NCBI RefSeq assembly: GCF_011799805.1
Contig: NZ_WXUB01000001.1
Span: 372,001 to 436,000, forward strand
Length of the DNA stretch: 64,000 nucleotides
From: Maribellus sediminis
GTDB taxonomy: Bacteria; Bacteroidota; Bacteroidia; Bacteroidales; Prolixibacteraceae
Direction of reading: 5' to 3'
Each line of letters starts with the position of its first letter. Position 1 is the stretch's first letter. Position numbers and translations under genes: made by a program. Positions 55,566 through 64,000 of this stretch are shown here, in pieces. The notes beneath the pieces are model-generated. The model made no database searches. It was not told where the DNA came from and worked only from the letters and a program-made list of their open reading frames with translations.

Positions 55566-56797
55566 TCAAGTGCCTGTTCAATATCAGCAATTAAATCGCC
55601 TGCATTTTCAATTCCAACCGACAAACGCATCATGGTGTTGCGGATATTTACCTTTGCTCTTTCAGCTTCCGAAAATTCGGCATAAATCGTCGAGTCAGGA
55701 TGAATGATCAGCGATTTATTGTCGTTGAGGTTGGTAGCCCGTCGGATGATCTTTAGTTTATTCATAAAGCTGTAACAGGCTTCTTTCGATTCGAGGTCGA
55801 AACTCATGATTGTTCCGGGTACCCCTCCAAAATATTTTTGAGCCAGCTTGTAACCTTTATCCTGCGGAAGGCCCGGATAATCTACTCTTTTTACTTTTGG
55901 ATGAGCCGATAAAAATTCACTAAGAACCATACAATTTTTGTAGCAGCGTTCAACCCTGATTTCGAGTATATCGAGCCCCTGAATTTGGTAGCGGGCAGTT
56001 TGCGGAGCCATACTTCCGCCGGTGTTCCGGTAGATGTTTTTTCTGATTTTTGCCAGGAAGGCATTTTTACCAAATTTTTCGGTGTAGCTTTTAACGTTCG
56101 GCTGGTTTGTCCAGTCGAAATTACCATGATCAACGATGGCTCCACCAAACGATGTAGCACCACCTGAAATGTATTTTGTTGTGGAAATGACCTCGATGTT
56201 CACGCCAAAATCGGCAGCCCTGAAAACATTTGGAGGCGTAATTGTACTGTCAGTAATAAGCAGTAGTTTGTGCTTCCGGGCAACTGAAGCCAGCAGCTCA
56301 ATGTCGCTTACTTCAAGTTGCGGGTTGGTTACTGTTTCGAAATAAATGGCACGGGTATTACTATCGATCAGCGTTTCAATTTCATTTGCATCCCTTAAAT
56401 CAGAAAAGCGGGTTTCGAGGCCAAATTCCGACAATGTTTGTTGAAACAGTGAGAGCGTGTGGCCAAAAAGCCGGTTGCCGGCAATAATGTTGTCGCCCGA
56501 ACGTGTAATGGCGAGTATGGAATTGGATATGGCTGCCATGCCCGAACTCACCGCAATAACACCGTGACATTCGGTGAGCGCTTTTAATTTTTGTTCGAAA
56601 TATTCAACGGTAGGGCTCGATGAGCGGGAATAAACATGTGCAATATATTCTCCCTTAAAATTGGCTTCTATTTGCTCTGCTGAATCAAATTCAAACGCTA
56701 CTGCTTCGTAAAGTGGCATTTGTAATGCGTTGTGCGGATCTTCTTTTGGATAGGGTACATTAAGCGCTTTAGTAGTGAAACCGGTTTTTGACATCAT
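55562..56797 (-). CDS. PLP-dependent Cys/Met metabolism enzyme (cystathionine gamma-synthase family)
   Basis: A 411-residue fold-type I PLP enzyme of the Cys/Met metabolism family (cystathionine gamma-synthase, O-acylhomoserine sulfhydrylase or methionine gamma-lyase). The PLP-binding lysine is in STTKYISGG (Lys208 counted from this start), with the SSGMAAIS phosphate-binding segment, YSRSSSPT near the start and the C-terminal RLSVGIENAGDLI segment all typical. The open frame runs to 56881, but residues before MMSKTGF have no family similarity; the ATG at 56797 (or 56794) is preferred. Which reaction it performs cannot be decided. No S-box riboswitch is seen upstream. Confidence 0.9.
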   Translation of the reverse strand: MMSKTGFTTKALNVPYPKEDPHNALQMPLYEAVAFEFDSAEQIEANFKGEYIAHVYSRSSSPTVEYFEQKLKALTECHGVIAVSSGMAAISNSILAITRSGDNIIAGNRLFGHTLSLFQQTLSEFGLETRFSDLRDANEIETLIDSNTRAIYFETVTNPQLEVSDIELLASVARKHKLLLITDSTITPPNVFRAADFGVNIEVISTTKYISGGATSFGGAIVDHGNFDWTNQPNVKSYTEKFGKNAFLAKIRKNIYRNTGGSMAPQTARYQIQGLDILEIRVERCYKNCMVLSEFLSAHPKVKRVDYPGLPQDKGYKLAQKYFGGVPGTIMSFDLESKEACYSFMNKLKIIRRATNLNDNKSLIIHPDSTIYAEFSEAERAKVNIRNTMMRLSVGIENAGDLIADIEQALD

Positions 56798-56865
56798 TAA
56801 GTTTTTAGGAAAAACAATCGTAAAACATAAAAAGTTTTGAAAGAATTTAAAAAGTTGGTACGGTA

Positions 56866-56965
56866 TTTGTAAGCTGTCCAACAGTTTTAGATTAATAATT
56901 AAACAGCATTTAAGAATTTATTACTAAACCATGGCGCCCCCCGTCATGGTTTTCTCTTTTTTAGC
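56866..56965 (+). ncRNA. Tandem C-loop hairpin element, copy A (possible small RNA)
   Basis: About 95 bp that recur at 57065-57155. Both copies begin TTTGTAA, share TTAATAATTAAA, and end in a hairpin. Here the stem is AACCATG/CATGGTT (56927-56933 and 56945-56951), the loop contains six Cs, and TTTTCTCTTTTTT follows, like an intrinsic terminator on the plus strand. A TATTTG at 56864 could be a -7 box. I recognise no described family; loops with six Cs recall the 6C RNA motif of Actinobacteria but only in that feature. Confidence 0.5.
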
Positions 56966-57064
56966 TGTTCACGAGCGAAAATTACGAAAGACTTTAACAG
57001 TTCAAAAACATATTCACGGAGTTTTAAAAAATCAGTTCATGAAAAATGTAATTCTGAACTTGTT

Positions 57065-57155
57065 TTTGTAACTTATTCTTCGGTTTTAAATTAATAATTA
57101 AAACCATTTATAGTAGATATAGCCATGGCGCCCCCGCGTCATGGCTTTTGCTTTA
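57065..57155 (+). ncRNA. Tandem C-loop hairpin element, copy B (possible small RNA)
   Basis: Second copy, with stem AGCCATG/CATGGCT (57121-57127 and 57140-57146). Relative to copy A one base pair has changed from A-T to G-C on both sides, a compensatory change. The loop has five Cs and a weaker T-run follows (CTTTTGCTTT). It lies about 235 bp upstream of glgB, so a leader role for that gene is also possible. The rest of the 56798-57389 gap shows no gene apart from a short ORF. Confidence 0.5.
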
Positions 57156-57331
57156 ACTTCGTTACCTCTTCACAATCAACGCTAATCAGTACTGTGGCTG
57201 CAAATCAAAGGAAAAATAATACGATTTGTATTCCTTGTTTTCTGCGTTTCCATATCTTTATAAAAAAAGGGGTGGGGTATTCGGTGTAAGCAGAAAATGA
57301 TTATTTGAAACGGTTAAATACTAGAAATCAA

Positions 57332-57409
57332 ATGAAAAAGTTGCATGCGAATTTCATAAGTCACCACCTGAAACTAAAAAATCGATCGAATGAAGAAATA
57401 CCTGCCTAA
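57332..57409 (+). CDS. Possible 25-residue upstream ORF overlapping the glgB start
   Basis: ATG at 57332 opens 25 codons (start MKKLHANFISHH) and closes at TAA 57407-57409, overlapping the first 20 bp of glgB in another frame. It might couple or modulate translation of glgB; equally it may be chance. Confidence 0.25.
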   Translation: MKKLHANFISHHLKLKNRSNEEIPA

Positions 57410-59408
57410 ACTTGTTCAGGACGATCCCTGGCTGGAGCCATTTTCAAATATAATTTCCGACAGAATGATTGTGGCCGAGAGAAAAGAAAAAGAGCTGACC
57501 GGAGGCAAATCGCTTTATGATTTCGCATCGGGATATCTTTATTTTGGATTACATAAAACTCCACAGGGGTGGACAATGCGGGAATGGGCTCCTAACGCCA
57601 CGCATATTTATCTGGTGGGCACCTTTAATAATTGGGAAGAACAAGCAGAATATTCTTTTGCTCACATTGGTCACGGGGTATGGGAGCTTAATCTGGCAGA
57701 GAGCGCTCTCAGGCATGAAGACTTGTATGCCTTGCACGTGCATTGGTCGGTAAATTTTGGAAAACGCATACCGGCCTGGGCAAAAAGGGTGGTTCAGGAT
57801 GAAGAAACAAAAATGTTCAATGCCCAGGTATGGGCTCCTGAACAACCTTATGTGTGGAAACATGCCGATTTTGAACGAACCGATGAACCACCTTTGATTT
57901 ATGAGGCGCATGTGGGAATGGCCGGCGAAGAACCGCGCGTGCATACTTACAAGGAATTTAGAGAACTGATGCTTCCCCGGATCAAGGAGAACGGTTACAA
58001 CACCATTCAGTTGATGGCCATACCCGAACACCCGTATTACGGAAGTTTCGGCTACCACGTAAGCAGCTTTTTTGCAGCTTCATCGCGGTTTGGAACACCC
58101 GACGAACTTCGCGAACTCATCGACGAAGCACACGGTATGGGAATTGCAGTAATCATCGATCTGGTGCACTCGCACGCAGTAAAAAACGAAGTGGAAGGTT
58201 TGGGGAAATACGACGGGACCCGTTTTCAGTTTTTTCACGACGGGCCAAAAGGTGAGCATCCTGCCTGGGATTCGTATTGCTTCAACTACGGGAAGAACGA
58301 AGTGCTTCATTTTTTGCTTTCGAATATCAAGTTCTGGATGGAGGAATACCGCTTCGATGGATTCAGGTTCGATGGCGTGACCAGCATGTTGTATTTCAAC
58401 CACGGCCTCGAGATTGCTTTTACCAATTATGGCGACTACTTTAATGCCAATGTCGATCACGAAGCAACCACTTATTTCAAAATGGCGAATAAGCTGATGA
58501 AACAGGTGAATCCAAAGTCGATTTCAATTGCAGAAGATATGAGCGGAATGCCGGGTTTGGCTGCGCCGGTGGAATACGGTGGCCTGGGATTCGACTACCG
58601 CATGGCGATGGGTATGCCCGATTTCTGGATTAAAGTGATCAAAGAAAAGGCTGACGAAGACTGGGATGTTGGCGATATTTTCTATCAACTCACTTCGAAG
58701 CGTCTTGAAGAAAAAGTGGTGAGCTACTCCGAATCACACGATCAGGCACTGGTGGGAGATAAAACCATCATCTTCCGCCTGATTGATAAGGAAATGTATT
58801 TCAGCATGCGAAAAGATCAGCCCAATCTGATTGTCGATCGTGGAATTGCCCTGCATAAAATGATCCGGCTTGCTACCGCCAGTTCGGCCGGTGGCGCTTA
58901 CCTGAATTTTATGGGCAATGAATTCGGCCATCCCGAATGGATTGATTTTCCGCGTGAAGGGAATAACTGGTCCTTTAATCATGCCCGTCGTATATGGAGC
59001 ATTGCCGATGATCCGGAGTTAAAATTCCACTGGCTCTACGACTTTGATAAGGAAATGGTACAGTTGATTAATGAAAACAGAATTCTAACGGTGCCTTCGG
59101 TAGATCTGGTGGTGGATAATAAACCCGATCAGGTGCTGGTATACCACCGCGGACTTTTCCTGTTTGTGTTCAATTTTAGTCCTGATAAATCATACGCTGA
59201 TTACGGCATCCCATTAGGGGCAGGCAAATACAAAGTGGTGCTCAGTACCGATTCCGGCCGTTTTGGTGGTTTCGACCGGATTGATGAAGAGATTAGTTAT
59301 TACACCATGCCAAGCGCCGGGGTGAACAGTCAGCACTTCCTGAAATTGTATTTGCCGGCCAGAACAGCGATGGTGCTTAAAAAAGTTGATATTCCAAAGG
59401 CCAAGTAA
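57390..59408 (+). CDS. glgB: 1,4-alpha-glucan branching enzyme (GH13, eukaryote-like)
   Basis: Makes alpha-1,6 branches in glycogen. The 672-residue protein has an N-terminal CBM48-like domain (about 50-140; WAPNATHIYLVGTFNNW in pieces), a GH13 barrel with the nucleophile aspartate in DGFRFDGV (near residue 320), the acid glutamate in IAEDMSG (near 381) and the ESHDQ histidine-aspartate, and a C-terminal beta domain. The shape is that of the eukaryote-type (GH13_8) branching enzymes. It opens a cluster of glycogen genes on the plus strand; the next gene begins on the base after its stop codon. Confidence 0.93.
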   Translation: MKKYLPKLVQDDPWLEPFSNIISDRMIVAERKEKELTGGKSLYDFASGYLYFGLHKTPQGWTMREWAPNATHIYLVGTFNNWEEQAEYSFAHIGHGVWELNLAESALRHEDLYALHVHWSVNFGKRIPAWAKRVVQDEETKMFNAQVWAPEQPYVWKHADFERTDEPPLIYEAHVGMAGEEPRVHTYKEFRELMLPRIKENGYNTIQLMAIPEHPYYGSFGYHVSSFFAASSRFGTPDELRELIDEAHGMGIAVIIDLVHSHAVKNEVEGLGKYDGTRFQFFHDGPKGEHPAWDSYCFNYGKNEVLHFLLSNIKFWMEEYRFDGFRFDGVTSMLYFNHGLEIAFTNYGDYFNANVDHEATTYFKMANKLMKQVNPKSISIAEDMSGMPGLAAPVEYGGLGFDYRMAMGMPDFWIKVIKEKADEDWDVGDIFYQLTSKRLEEKVVSYSESHDQALVGDKTIIFRLIDKEMYFSMRKDQPNLIVDRGIALHKMIRLATASSAGGAYLNFMGNEFGHPEWIDFPREGNNWSFNHARRIWSIADDPELKFHWLYDFDKEMVQLINENRILTVPSVDLVVDNKPDQVLVYHRGLFLFVFNFSPDKSYADYGIPLGAGKYKVVLSTDSGRFGGFDRIDEEISYYTMPSAGVNSQHFLKLYLPARTAMVLKKVDIPKAK

Positions 59409-60401
59409 ATGGGAGACGCCAAATTTCAGACACGGGTTGCGATTCCGGATTATCAGTGGAAGACGGGCTATCAGTGCAAGAACATTTTTATGGGCTCCTG
59501 TTTTACCGAGAACGTGGGACAAAGAATGGAGGACCTGAAATACCCGGTAGATATTAATCCTTTTGGAATTTTGTACAATCCCATGTCGGTCGCAAGTGGT
59601 CTGGAACTTTTACTGGCAGCAAAACATTTTTCCGAAAATGATCTTGTCGAACACAACGGATTGTGGCACAGTTTTTCACACCACGGGCGTTTTTCGGCTA
59701 CCGGTAAAAGTGAAATGCTCGAAGGAATTAATAACAGACTTGAAGCTTCGACAAAATCGTTGAAGGAGGCCGATTTTCTGTTTATTACCTTTGGCACTGC
59801 CTGGATCTACCGTTATAATAAAACCGGAAAAGTGGTTTCGAATTGCCATAAAATACCGGCGGCAGAATTTAACCGCGAACGCTTATCTGTAACCGGGATA
59901 GTGGCTACTTACAAGGATTTACTACCCCGGATCAGAAAGCAAAATTCTAACCTGAAAGTTGTTTTTACAGTTAGCCCGATCCGTCACTGGAAAGACGGCG
60001 CCATCGAAAATCAGCGAAGTAAAGCCACTTTGCTACTGGCCATTGATGAACTTCAGAATCAGTTCCCCGGGTTTTGTACCTATTTCCCTTCTTACGAAAT
60101 CGTTATGGACGAACTTCGCGACTACCGCTTTTATGCTGCCGATATGTTGCACATTAGCGATGTGGCAATCGATCATATCTGGCAGATATTCGAGGAGAAT
60201 TTAATTGATGCCGAAAGCAGGCAGCTGGCTAAAAAAGTGTTAAAAATAAGGAATGCTGTTTCACACCGGCCTTTCAATATGAATACCCCCGAATTCAGTA
60301 AATTCATTCAGAAATTTTACAAAAACATACTTGAACTCGAGGCAGAATATCCTTATCTTAACTTAAAGTTAGAAAAAGAACATTTTATCCTTCATTTGTA
60401 G
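59409..60401 (+). CDS. GSCFA-domain protein
   Basis: A 330-residue protein with the family-naming motif MGSCFTENVG near residue 28 and the further conserved segments NPFGILYNP (about 54) and FGTAWIY (about 130). GSCFA proteins are related to SGNH-type hydrolases and have no firm function. The ATG follows the glgB stop directly (TAAATG), which implies translational coupling, and the next gene encodes a glycogen debranching enzyme, so a role in modifying or processing glycogen or sugar is plausible (inference). Confidence 0.88.
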   Translation: MGDAKFQTRVAIPDYQWKTGYQCKNIFMGSCFTENVGQRMEDLKYPVDINPFGILYNPMSVASGLELLLAAKHFSENDLVEHNGLWHSFSHHGRFSATGKSEMLEGINNRLEASTKSLKEADFLFITFGTAWIYRYNKTGKVVSNCHKIPAAEFNRERLSVTGIVATYKDLLPRIRKQNSNLKVVFTVSPIRHWKDGAIENQRSKATLLLAIDELQNQFPGFCTYFPSYEIVMDELRDYRFYAADMLHISDVAIDHIWQIFEENLIDAESRQLAKKVLKIRNAVSHRPFNMNTPEFSKFIQKFYKNILELEAEYPYLNLKLEKEHFILHL

Positions 60402-60442
60402 GATTTGGGAAGAGTTGACTCCAGAAAGTGAGATAAATCATA

Positions 60443-60450
60443 TAATTTTG
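60443..60450 (+). promoter_or_regulatory. Putative -7 box for the debranching-enzyme gene
   Basis: TAATTTTG matches TAnnTTTG, 67 nt before the start at 60518; a TTG lies 25 nt upstream of it. This would give the debranching enzyme gene its own promoter inside the cluster. Confidence 0.35.
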
Positions 60451-60517
60451 TTTGTGGAGGTTTAACCTTTCTCTCTAACTTTCTGAATCAATAATTCACA
60501 CACAATATTTATAGGTT

Positions 60518-62464
60518 ATGCATTACCTCAGTTTTGATCAGGAACAGTTAATCAATCTCGAATATTCGCTCAATAAGGAAATACTGCGCACCAATAAGGC
60601 GGGTTCATACCTGTGTACAACGCTGAACGGCTGCAACACGCGTAAGTACCATGGTCTGCTGGTAAGCCCGATTGAAAATTTTGGCGGAGAGAAGCATGTT
60701 TTGCTGTCAGCTCTGGATGAAACGGTTATTCAAAACGAAGCCGAGTTCAATCTGGGTATACGGCGTTATCAGGGAGGAACTTACGAGCCCAAAGGCCATA
60801 AATACATCAGAAACGTACAATTTGGGAATGTACCTAAAATAACCTATCGTGTAGGAGGTGTAGTGCTGACGAAAGAGCGTTTACTGGTTGAAAAGGAAGA
60901 GCAGGTACTGATCAGGTATACACTCGAAGAAGCTAAATCGCCAACCGTGCTGCGCCTGAAACCTTTTCTTGCTTTCCGGAATATTCACGCGCTGAGCAAG
61001 GCCAACATGTTTGTGAATACGCATTATCACAAAGCCGACAGCGGAATTTCAGTCAGATTGTACGAGGGCTATCCCGATCTGTTTATGCAAACCAGTAAAA
61101 CTGTCGATTTTGTTCCCGTACCCGATTGGTATTACAATGTTGAATACCTGAAAGAATTAAACCGGGGTTATGATTATCTCGAGGATTTGTTTGTGCCGGG
61201 TTACTTCGAGTTCCCCCTGGCAAAGGGTGAATCAGTAATTTTTGGCGCCGGATTAAAGGAAGTGAAATCGGTTTCTTTAAAACAAAGGTTTACACGCGAA
61301 CTGAAGAAAAGAGGGCAAAAAGAAACTTTTTCCAGTTCGCTTGAACATGCAGCCAAACAGTTTGTCATGCACAAAAAGAAAACGGCCGAGATCATTGCCG
61401 GCTTTCCCTGGTATGGAAGCATTACCCGGCAAACATTTATTTCGTTGCCGGGGCTTTGTTTGTCGCTCAAAGATCGGAACCTGTGCGCTACTATCCTTGA
61501 TTCGTACCTGAAATATTTCAACGATGGTTTTTTCCCTGATAATATTGGTGACGGCGAACTCACTTATCATTCGGCTGATACCTCGTTGTGGTTTATTTGG
61601 GTGGTTCAGCATTGTTACAAAAAGAGGGGAAATCCGGAACAGACCTGGAAAATCTACGGGCCGGCCATTAAACGCATTTTGGAAGGTTACAGAGAATCGA
61701 AGTTGGGTTATGTTGAAATGACCAGCGACGGTTTAATCCAGGCAGCCAAAGATGATGTTGCACTTACCTGGATGGATTCCTATATTCTCGGTCACCCGGT
61801 TGTACCCCGGGCAGGAATGCCGGTTGAAGTGAATGCGCTGTGGTTTAATGCCATTTGCTTTGCTCTTGATCTGGCAGATATGGCCGGTGATATGGATTTT
61901 ATTGAAGAATGGAAAGATATGGTTGAGAAAGTAGCCCGGTCGTTCCTGAAAACATTCTGGAGCGATGGACATGCTTCGTTAGCCGATTACGTATTCGACG
62001 GACAGGCCGACTGGGCCGTGAGGCCAAATATGGTAATAGCTGTTGCGCTCGATTACAGCCCACTTTCAAAAGAACAACAAAAACAGGTACTCAGTGTAGC
62101 CAAACGTAAATTGCTCACCAACCGTGGCTTGAGGTCTTTATCGCCAGATCACTTGCGGTACAAAGGCAGCGTGAGAGGGAATCAGCAGGAGCGTGAAGCA
62201 GCGGTACATATGGGAGCGGTTTATCCCTGGTTGTTGCAGTTCTTTGTCGAGGCCTACCTCAAGATTCACAAAAGAGGGGGACTTCCTTTTGTGAAGCAGA
62301 TTGTGGAAAGTTTCGAACAGGAAATGACCGAAAATTGTGTGGGTACCGTTTCTGAAATGTACGACGGAAACCCGCCACACAGCGGAAAAGGAGCTTTATC
62401 GCAGGCCTGGAATGTTGCCGGGGTATCATATGCTCTGAACCTGATTCAGAAATACAGGGAGTAG
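60518..62464 (+). CDS. Glycogen debranching enzyme (amylo-alpha-1,6-glucosidase type)
   Basis: A 648-residue enzyme of the bacterial/archaeal debranching type that removes alpha-1,6 branches. The N-terminal domain (about 15-240) starts with NKAGSYLCTTLNGCNTRKYHGLL in pieces, the standard signature; the C-terminal (alpha/alpha)6 domain (about 270-645) contains FPDNIGDGELTYHSADTSLWF in pieces and DVALTWMD, where the catalytic acids are expected. The C-terminal SEMYDGNPPHSGKGALSQAW segment in pieces is typical. It follows the GSCFA gene after 116 bp. Confidence 0.92.
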   Translation: MHYLSFDQEQLINLEYSLNKEILRTNKAGSYLCTTLNGCNTRKYHGLLVSPIENFGGEKHVLLSALDETVIQNEAEFNLGIRRYQGGTYEPKGHKYIRNVQFGNVPKITYRVGGVVLTKERLLVEKEEQVLIRYTLEEAKSPTVLRLKPFLAFRNIHALSKANMFVNTHYHKADSGISVRLYEGYPDLFMQTSKTVDFVPVPDWYYNVEYLKELNRGYDYLEDLFVPGYFEFPLAKGESVIFGAGLKEVKSVSLKQRFTRELKKRGQKETFSSSLEHAAKQFVMHKKKTAEIIAGFPWYGSITRQTFISLPGLCLSLKDRNLCATILDSYLKYFNDGFFPDNIGDGELTYHSADTSLWFIWVVQHCYKKRGNPEQTWKIYGPAIKRILEGYRESKLGYVEMTSDGLIQAAKDDVALTWMDSYILGHPVVPRAGMPVEVNALWFNAICFALDLADMAGDMDFIEEWKDMVEKVARSFLKTFWSDGHASLADYVFDGQADWAVRPNMVIAVALDYSPLSKEQQKQVLSVAKRKLLTNRGLRSLSPDHLRYKGSVRGNQQEREAAVHMGAVYPWLLQFFVEAYLKIHKRGGLPFVKQIVESFEQEMTENCVGTVSEMYDGNPPHSGKGALSQAWNVAGVSYALNLIQKYRE

Positions 62465-62518
62465 TAGAAAAGGGGAAGGATTTTTGGGGAGGAAAACAGA
62501 AAACTAAAATTAGTAAAC

Positions 62519-63805
62519 ATGAAAATACTAATGTTTGGATGGGAATTTCCACCGCATATCTCAGGAGGCCTGGGGACAGCTTGCTACGGCCTTACCCGGG
62601 GGCTTTCGGAGATAAAAGATTTGGAAGTAACCTTTGTTGTGCCCAAAGCCTTTGGCGATGAGGAACAGACGGCCATGAAACTGATTGGAGCTAACAATAT
62701 CCCGATAAACAGGAAAGAGATATTTTTGAAAGAAGGCAGTAAATCGATGGATTACATCGAAGTGGATTCGTTGATTGTTCCCTATGTTGGAGAAGAAGAA
62801 TTCTGGAAGCAGAAGAGCAAAAAATATCCGCGTTCTACACGCTTTGTTGAAACCAACGATGGTGTTACCGTTAATTTTAGCGGAAGCTATGGTGACGGCT
62901 TGTTACAGGAGATAAAAAATTACGGTCTGGTGGCCGAAATAATTGCTGCCACTACCGATTTCGATATAATCCATGCCCACGACTGGCTGGCTTATCCGGC
63001 AGGGATAGCAGCCAAACAAGTGAGCGGAAAACCCTTGGTAGTTCATGTGCATGCTACCGATTTCGATCGCAGTGGCGGAAGTGTCAATCCGAATGTCTAT
63101 TCCATCGAACGCGAAGGAATGGAAATTGCCGATAAAGTGATCACCGTAAGCAATCTGACACGCGATACTGTAATTAATAAATATGGTGTTGATCCTGAAA
63201 AAGTGAAAACCGTGTACAATGCGGTTGAACCCGTTGACGATGAACCCGGAACATTGCCACCCAAAGGAATCGACGAAAAAGTGGTGACTTTCCTGGGAAG
63301 GGTCACGATGCAAAAAGGTCCGGAGTATTTTATTGAGGCAGCCAGTCTGGTACTTCGTAAAATGAACAACGTGCGTTTTGTAATGGCAGGCAGCGGAGAT
63401 ATGCTCGATGCCATGATCAACCGAACTGCTGAACTTGGTATCGCCGACAAATTCCATTTCACCGGCTTTCTCAAAGGTTCCGATGTTAACGATCTCTTTA
63501 GAATGACCGATGTGTTTGTAATGCCTTCGGTTTCTGAACCATTCGGAATTGTACCGCTTGAAGCCATGCAGTTGAAAGTACCGGTTATTATTTCGAATCA
63601 GTCGGGTGTTGCCGAAGTTTTGGAAAATGCGATTAAAATCGATTTCTGGGACACCTTCGCCATGGCCGATTCCATTTATGGAATATTAAACTATGCCTCG
63701 CTGGCAACGTATTTTAAGGAAGAAGGAAAGCACGAAGTCGATGAACTACGGTGGTTAGATTCGGCCTTAAAAGTGAAAAATATATACGACCAGGTGTTAA
63801 CCTGA
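62519..63805 (+). CDS. GT4-family glycosyltransferase (glycogen synthase-like)
   Basis: A 428-residue GT-B glycosyltransferase. The N-terminus MKILMFGWEFPPHISGGLGTA in pieces contains the KxGGL-like glycine loop of starch/glycogen synthases; HAHDWLAYPAG lies in the first domain; the second domain has FLGRVTMQKGPEYFI and the EPFGIVPLEAM sugar-nucleotide motif with its conserved glutamates. Placed after branching and debranching enzyme genes and before a GH57 gene, it is likely the glycogen (alpha-glucan) synthase of this cluster, though the exact donor is not known. Confidence 0.88.
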   Translation: MKILMFGWEFPPHISGGLGTACYGLTRGLSEIKDLEVTFVVPKAFGDEEQTAMKLIGANNIPINRKEIFLKEGSKSMDYIEVDSLIVPYVGEEEFWKQKSKKYPRSTRFVETNDGVTVNFSGSYGDGLLQEIKNYGLVAEIIAATTDFDIIHAHDWLAYPAGIAAKQVSGKPLVVHVHATDFDRSGGSVNPNVYSIEREGMEIADKVITVSNLTRDTVINKYGVDPEKVKTVYNAVEPVDDEPGTLPPKGIDEKVVTFLGRVTMQKGPEYFIEAASLVLRKMNNVRFVMAGSGDMLDAMINRTAELGIADKFHFTGFLKGSDVNDLFRMTDVFVMPSVSEPFGIVPLEAMQLKVPVIISNQSGVAEVLENAIKIDFWDTFAMADSIYGILNYASLATYFKEEGKHEVDELRWLDSALKVKNIYDQVLT

Positions 63806-63823
63806 TAATTATAATTCAGCAAG

Positions 63824-63946
63824 ATGAAACGACCATTGAATAATAATTATTTGAATAGAAGAAACGAATATCGAAGAATACTTTTAATGTACAGTGCCAT
63901 GACTGAGGGAGTTACATCGAATTCCATTGAAAACATACAATTTTAA
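63824..63946 (+). CDS. Possible 40-residue ORF
   Basis: ATG at 63824 opens 40 codons (start MKRPLNNNYLNRRNEYRR), closing 4 bp before the GH57 gene. Rich in Asn and Arg. It fills the gap neatly and could be translated with its neighbours, but there is no family match and composition is plain. Confidence 0.3.
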   Translation: MKRPLNNNYLNRRNEYRRILLMYSAMTEGVTSNSIENIQF

Positions 63947-63950
63947 TGAG

Positions 63951-64000
63951 ATGAAATCAATTTGCTTATTTTTTCAAGTTCATCAGCCATTCAGGCACCG
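63951..64000 (+). CDS. GH57-family glycoside hydrolase, 5-prime end only
   Basis: Sixteen complete codons remain before the window ends: MKSICLFFQVHQPFRH. The FQVHQPFR string is the conserved start of GH57 alpha-amylase/alpha-glucanotransferase proteins, and such genes normally follow the GT4 and debranching genes in Bacteroidota glycogen clusters. Truncated by the window edge. Confidence 0.75.
   Translation, partial: MKSICLFFQVHQPFRH

Noticed and set aside
56798-57180. S-box (SAM) riboswitch upstream of the PLP enzyme gene
   Set aside because: None of the conserved S-box core strings is seen on the minus strand; the hairpins present have their T-rich tails on the plus strand.

Overview
The window looks like a chromosomal stretch from a member of the Bacteroidota, most likely a marine or sediment Marinilabiliales/Prolixibacteraceae-type organism. 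I base this on gene content (a PorP/SprF protein and a type B type IX secretion C-terminal domain, DUF3472/DUF5077, DUF3810 and GSCFA proteins, a TonB plug protein, a eukaryote-like GH13 branching enzyme beside a GH57 enzyme) and on -7 promoter boxes of the form TAnnTTTG. The species assignment is inference; there is no rRNA or tRNA gene in the window.

Left part (1-18.4 kb) is ordinary housekeeping: a divergent thymidylate synthase-family protein, lipB and lipA for lipoate synthesis, a TPR protein coupled to an EamA transporter, ruvC with a small membrane protein, a Tat/lipoprotein amidase, a DUF3472 protein, rlmN, two lipoproteins, a ferredoxin-ASKHA (RACo-like) protein, an outer-membrane barrel protein, a DUF3810 membrane protein with an HExxH motif, and an M19 dipeptidase. 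A nested inverted repeat (1159-1295) in this part looks like a small MITE or strong cruciform.

Centre (18.6-53 kb) is the striking region: five plus-strand genes for a type IX-secreted surface structure. A PorP/SprF barrel (with no ordinary start codon) is followed by a 5889-residue multidomain protein, two small secreted proteins (407 and 237 residues) and a 3058-residue protein with SprB repeats, twelve tandem Cys-Asp-Ser repeats, calcium-binding repeats and the only recognisable type B sorting domain. The three proteins without that domain end in similar strands (xITPRPxI-like). The gaps between the last four genes (37379-39634, 40856-42144, 42859-43780) carry no believable gene and are packed with short repeats and palindromes of several families, one of which is a 16-bp palindrome (six copies). 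A related leader module also sits upstream of lipB.

Right part (53-64 kb): a secreted protein with a TonB plug but no barrel, a PLP-dependent Cys/Met-metabolism enzyme on the minus strand, two tandem copies of a hairpin element with a C-rich loop (possible small RNAs), then a glycogen cluster: branching enzyme glgB, a GSCFA protein, a debranching enzyme, a GT4 glycosyltransferase and the start of a GH57 enzyme cut by the window edge.
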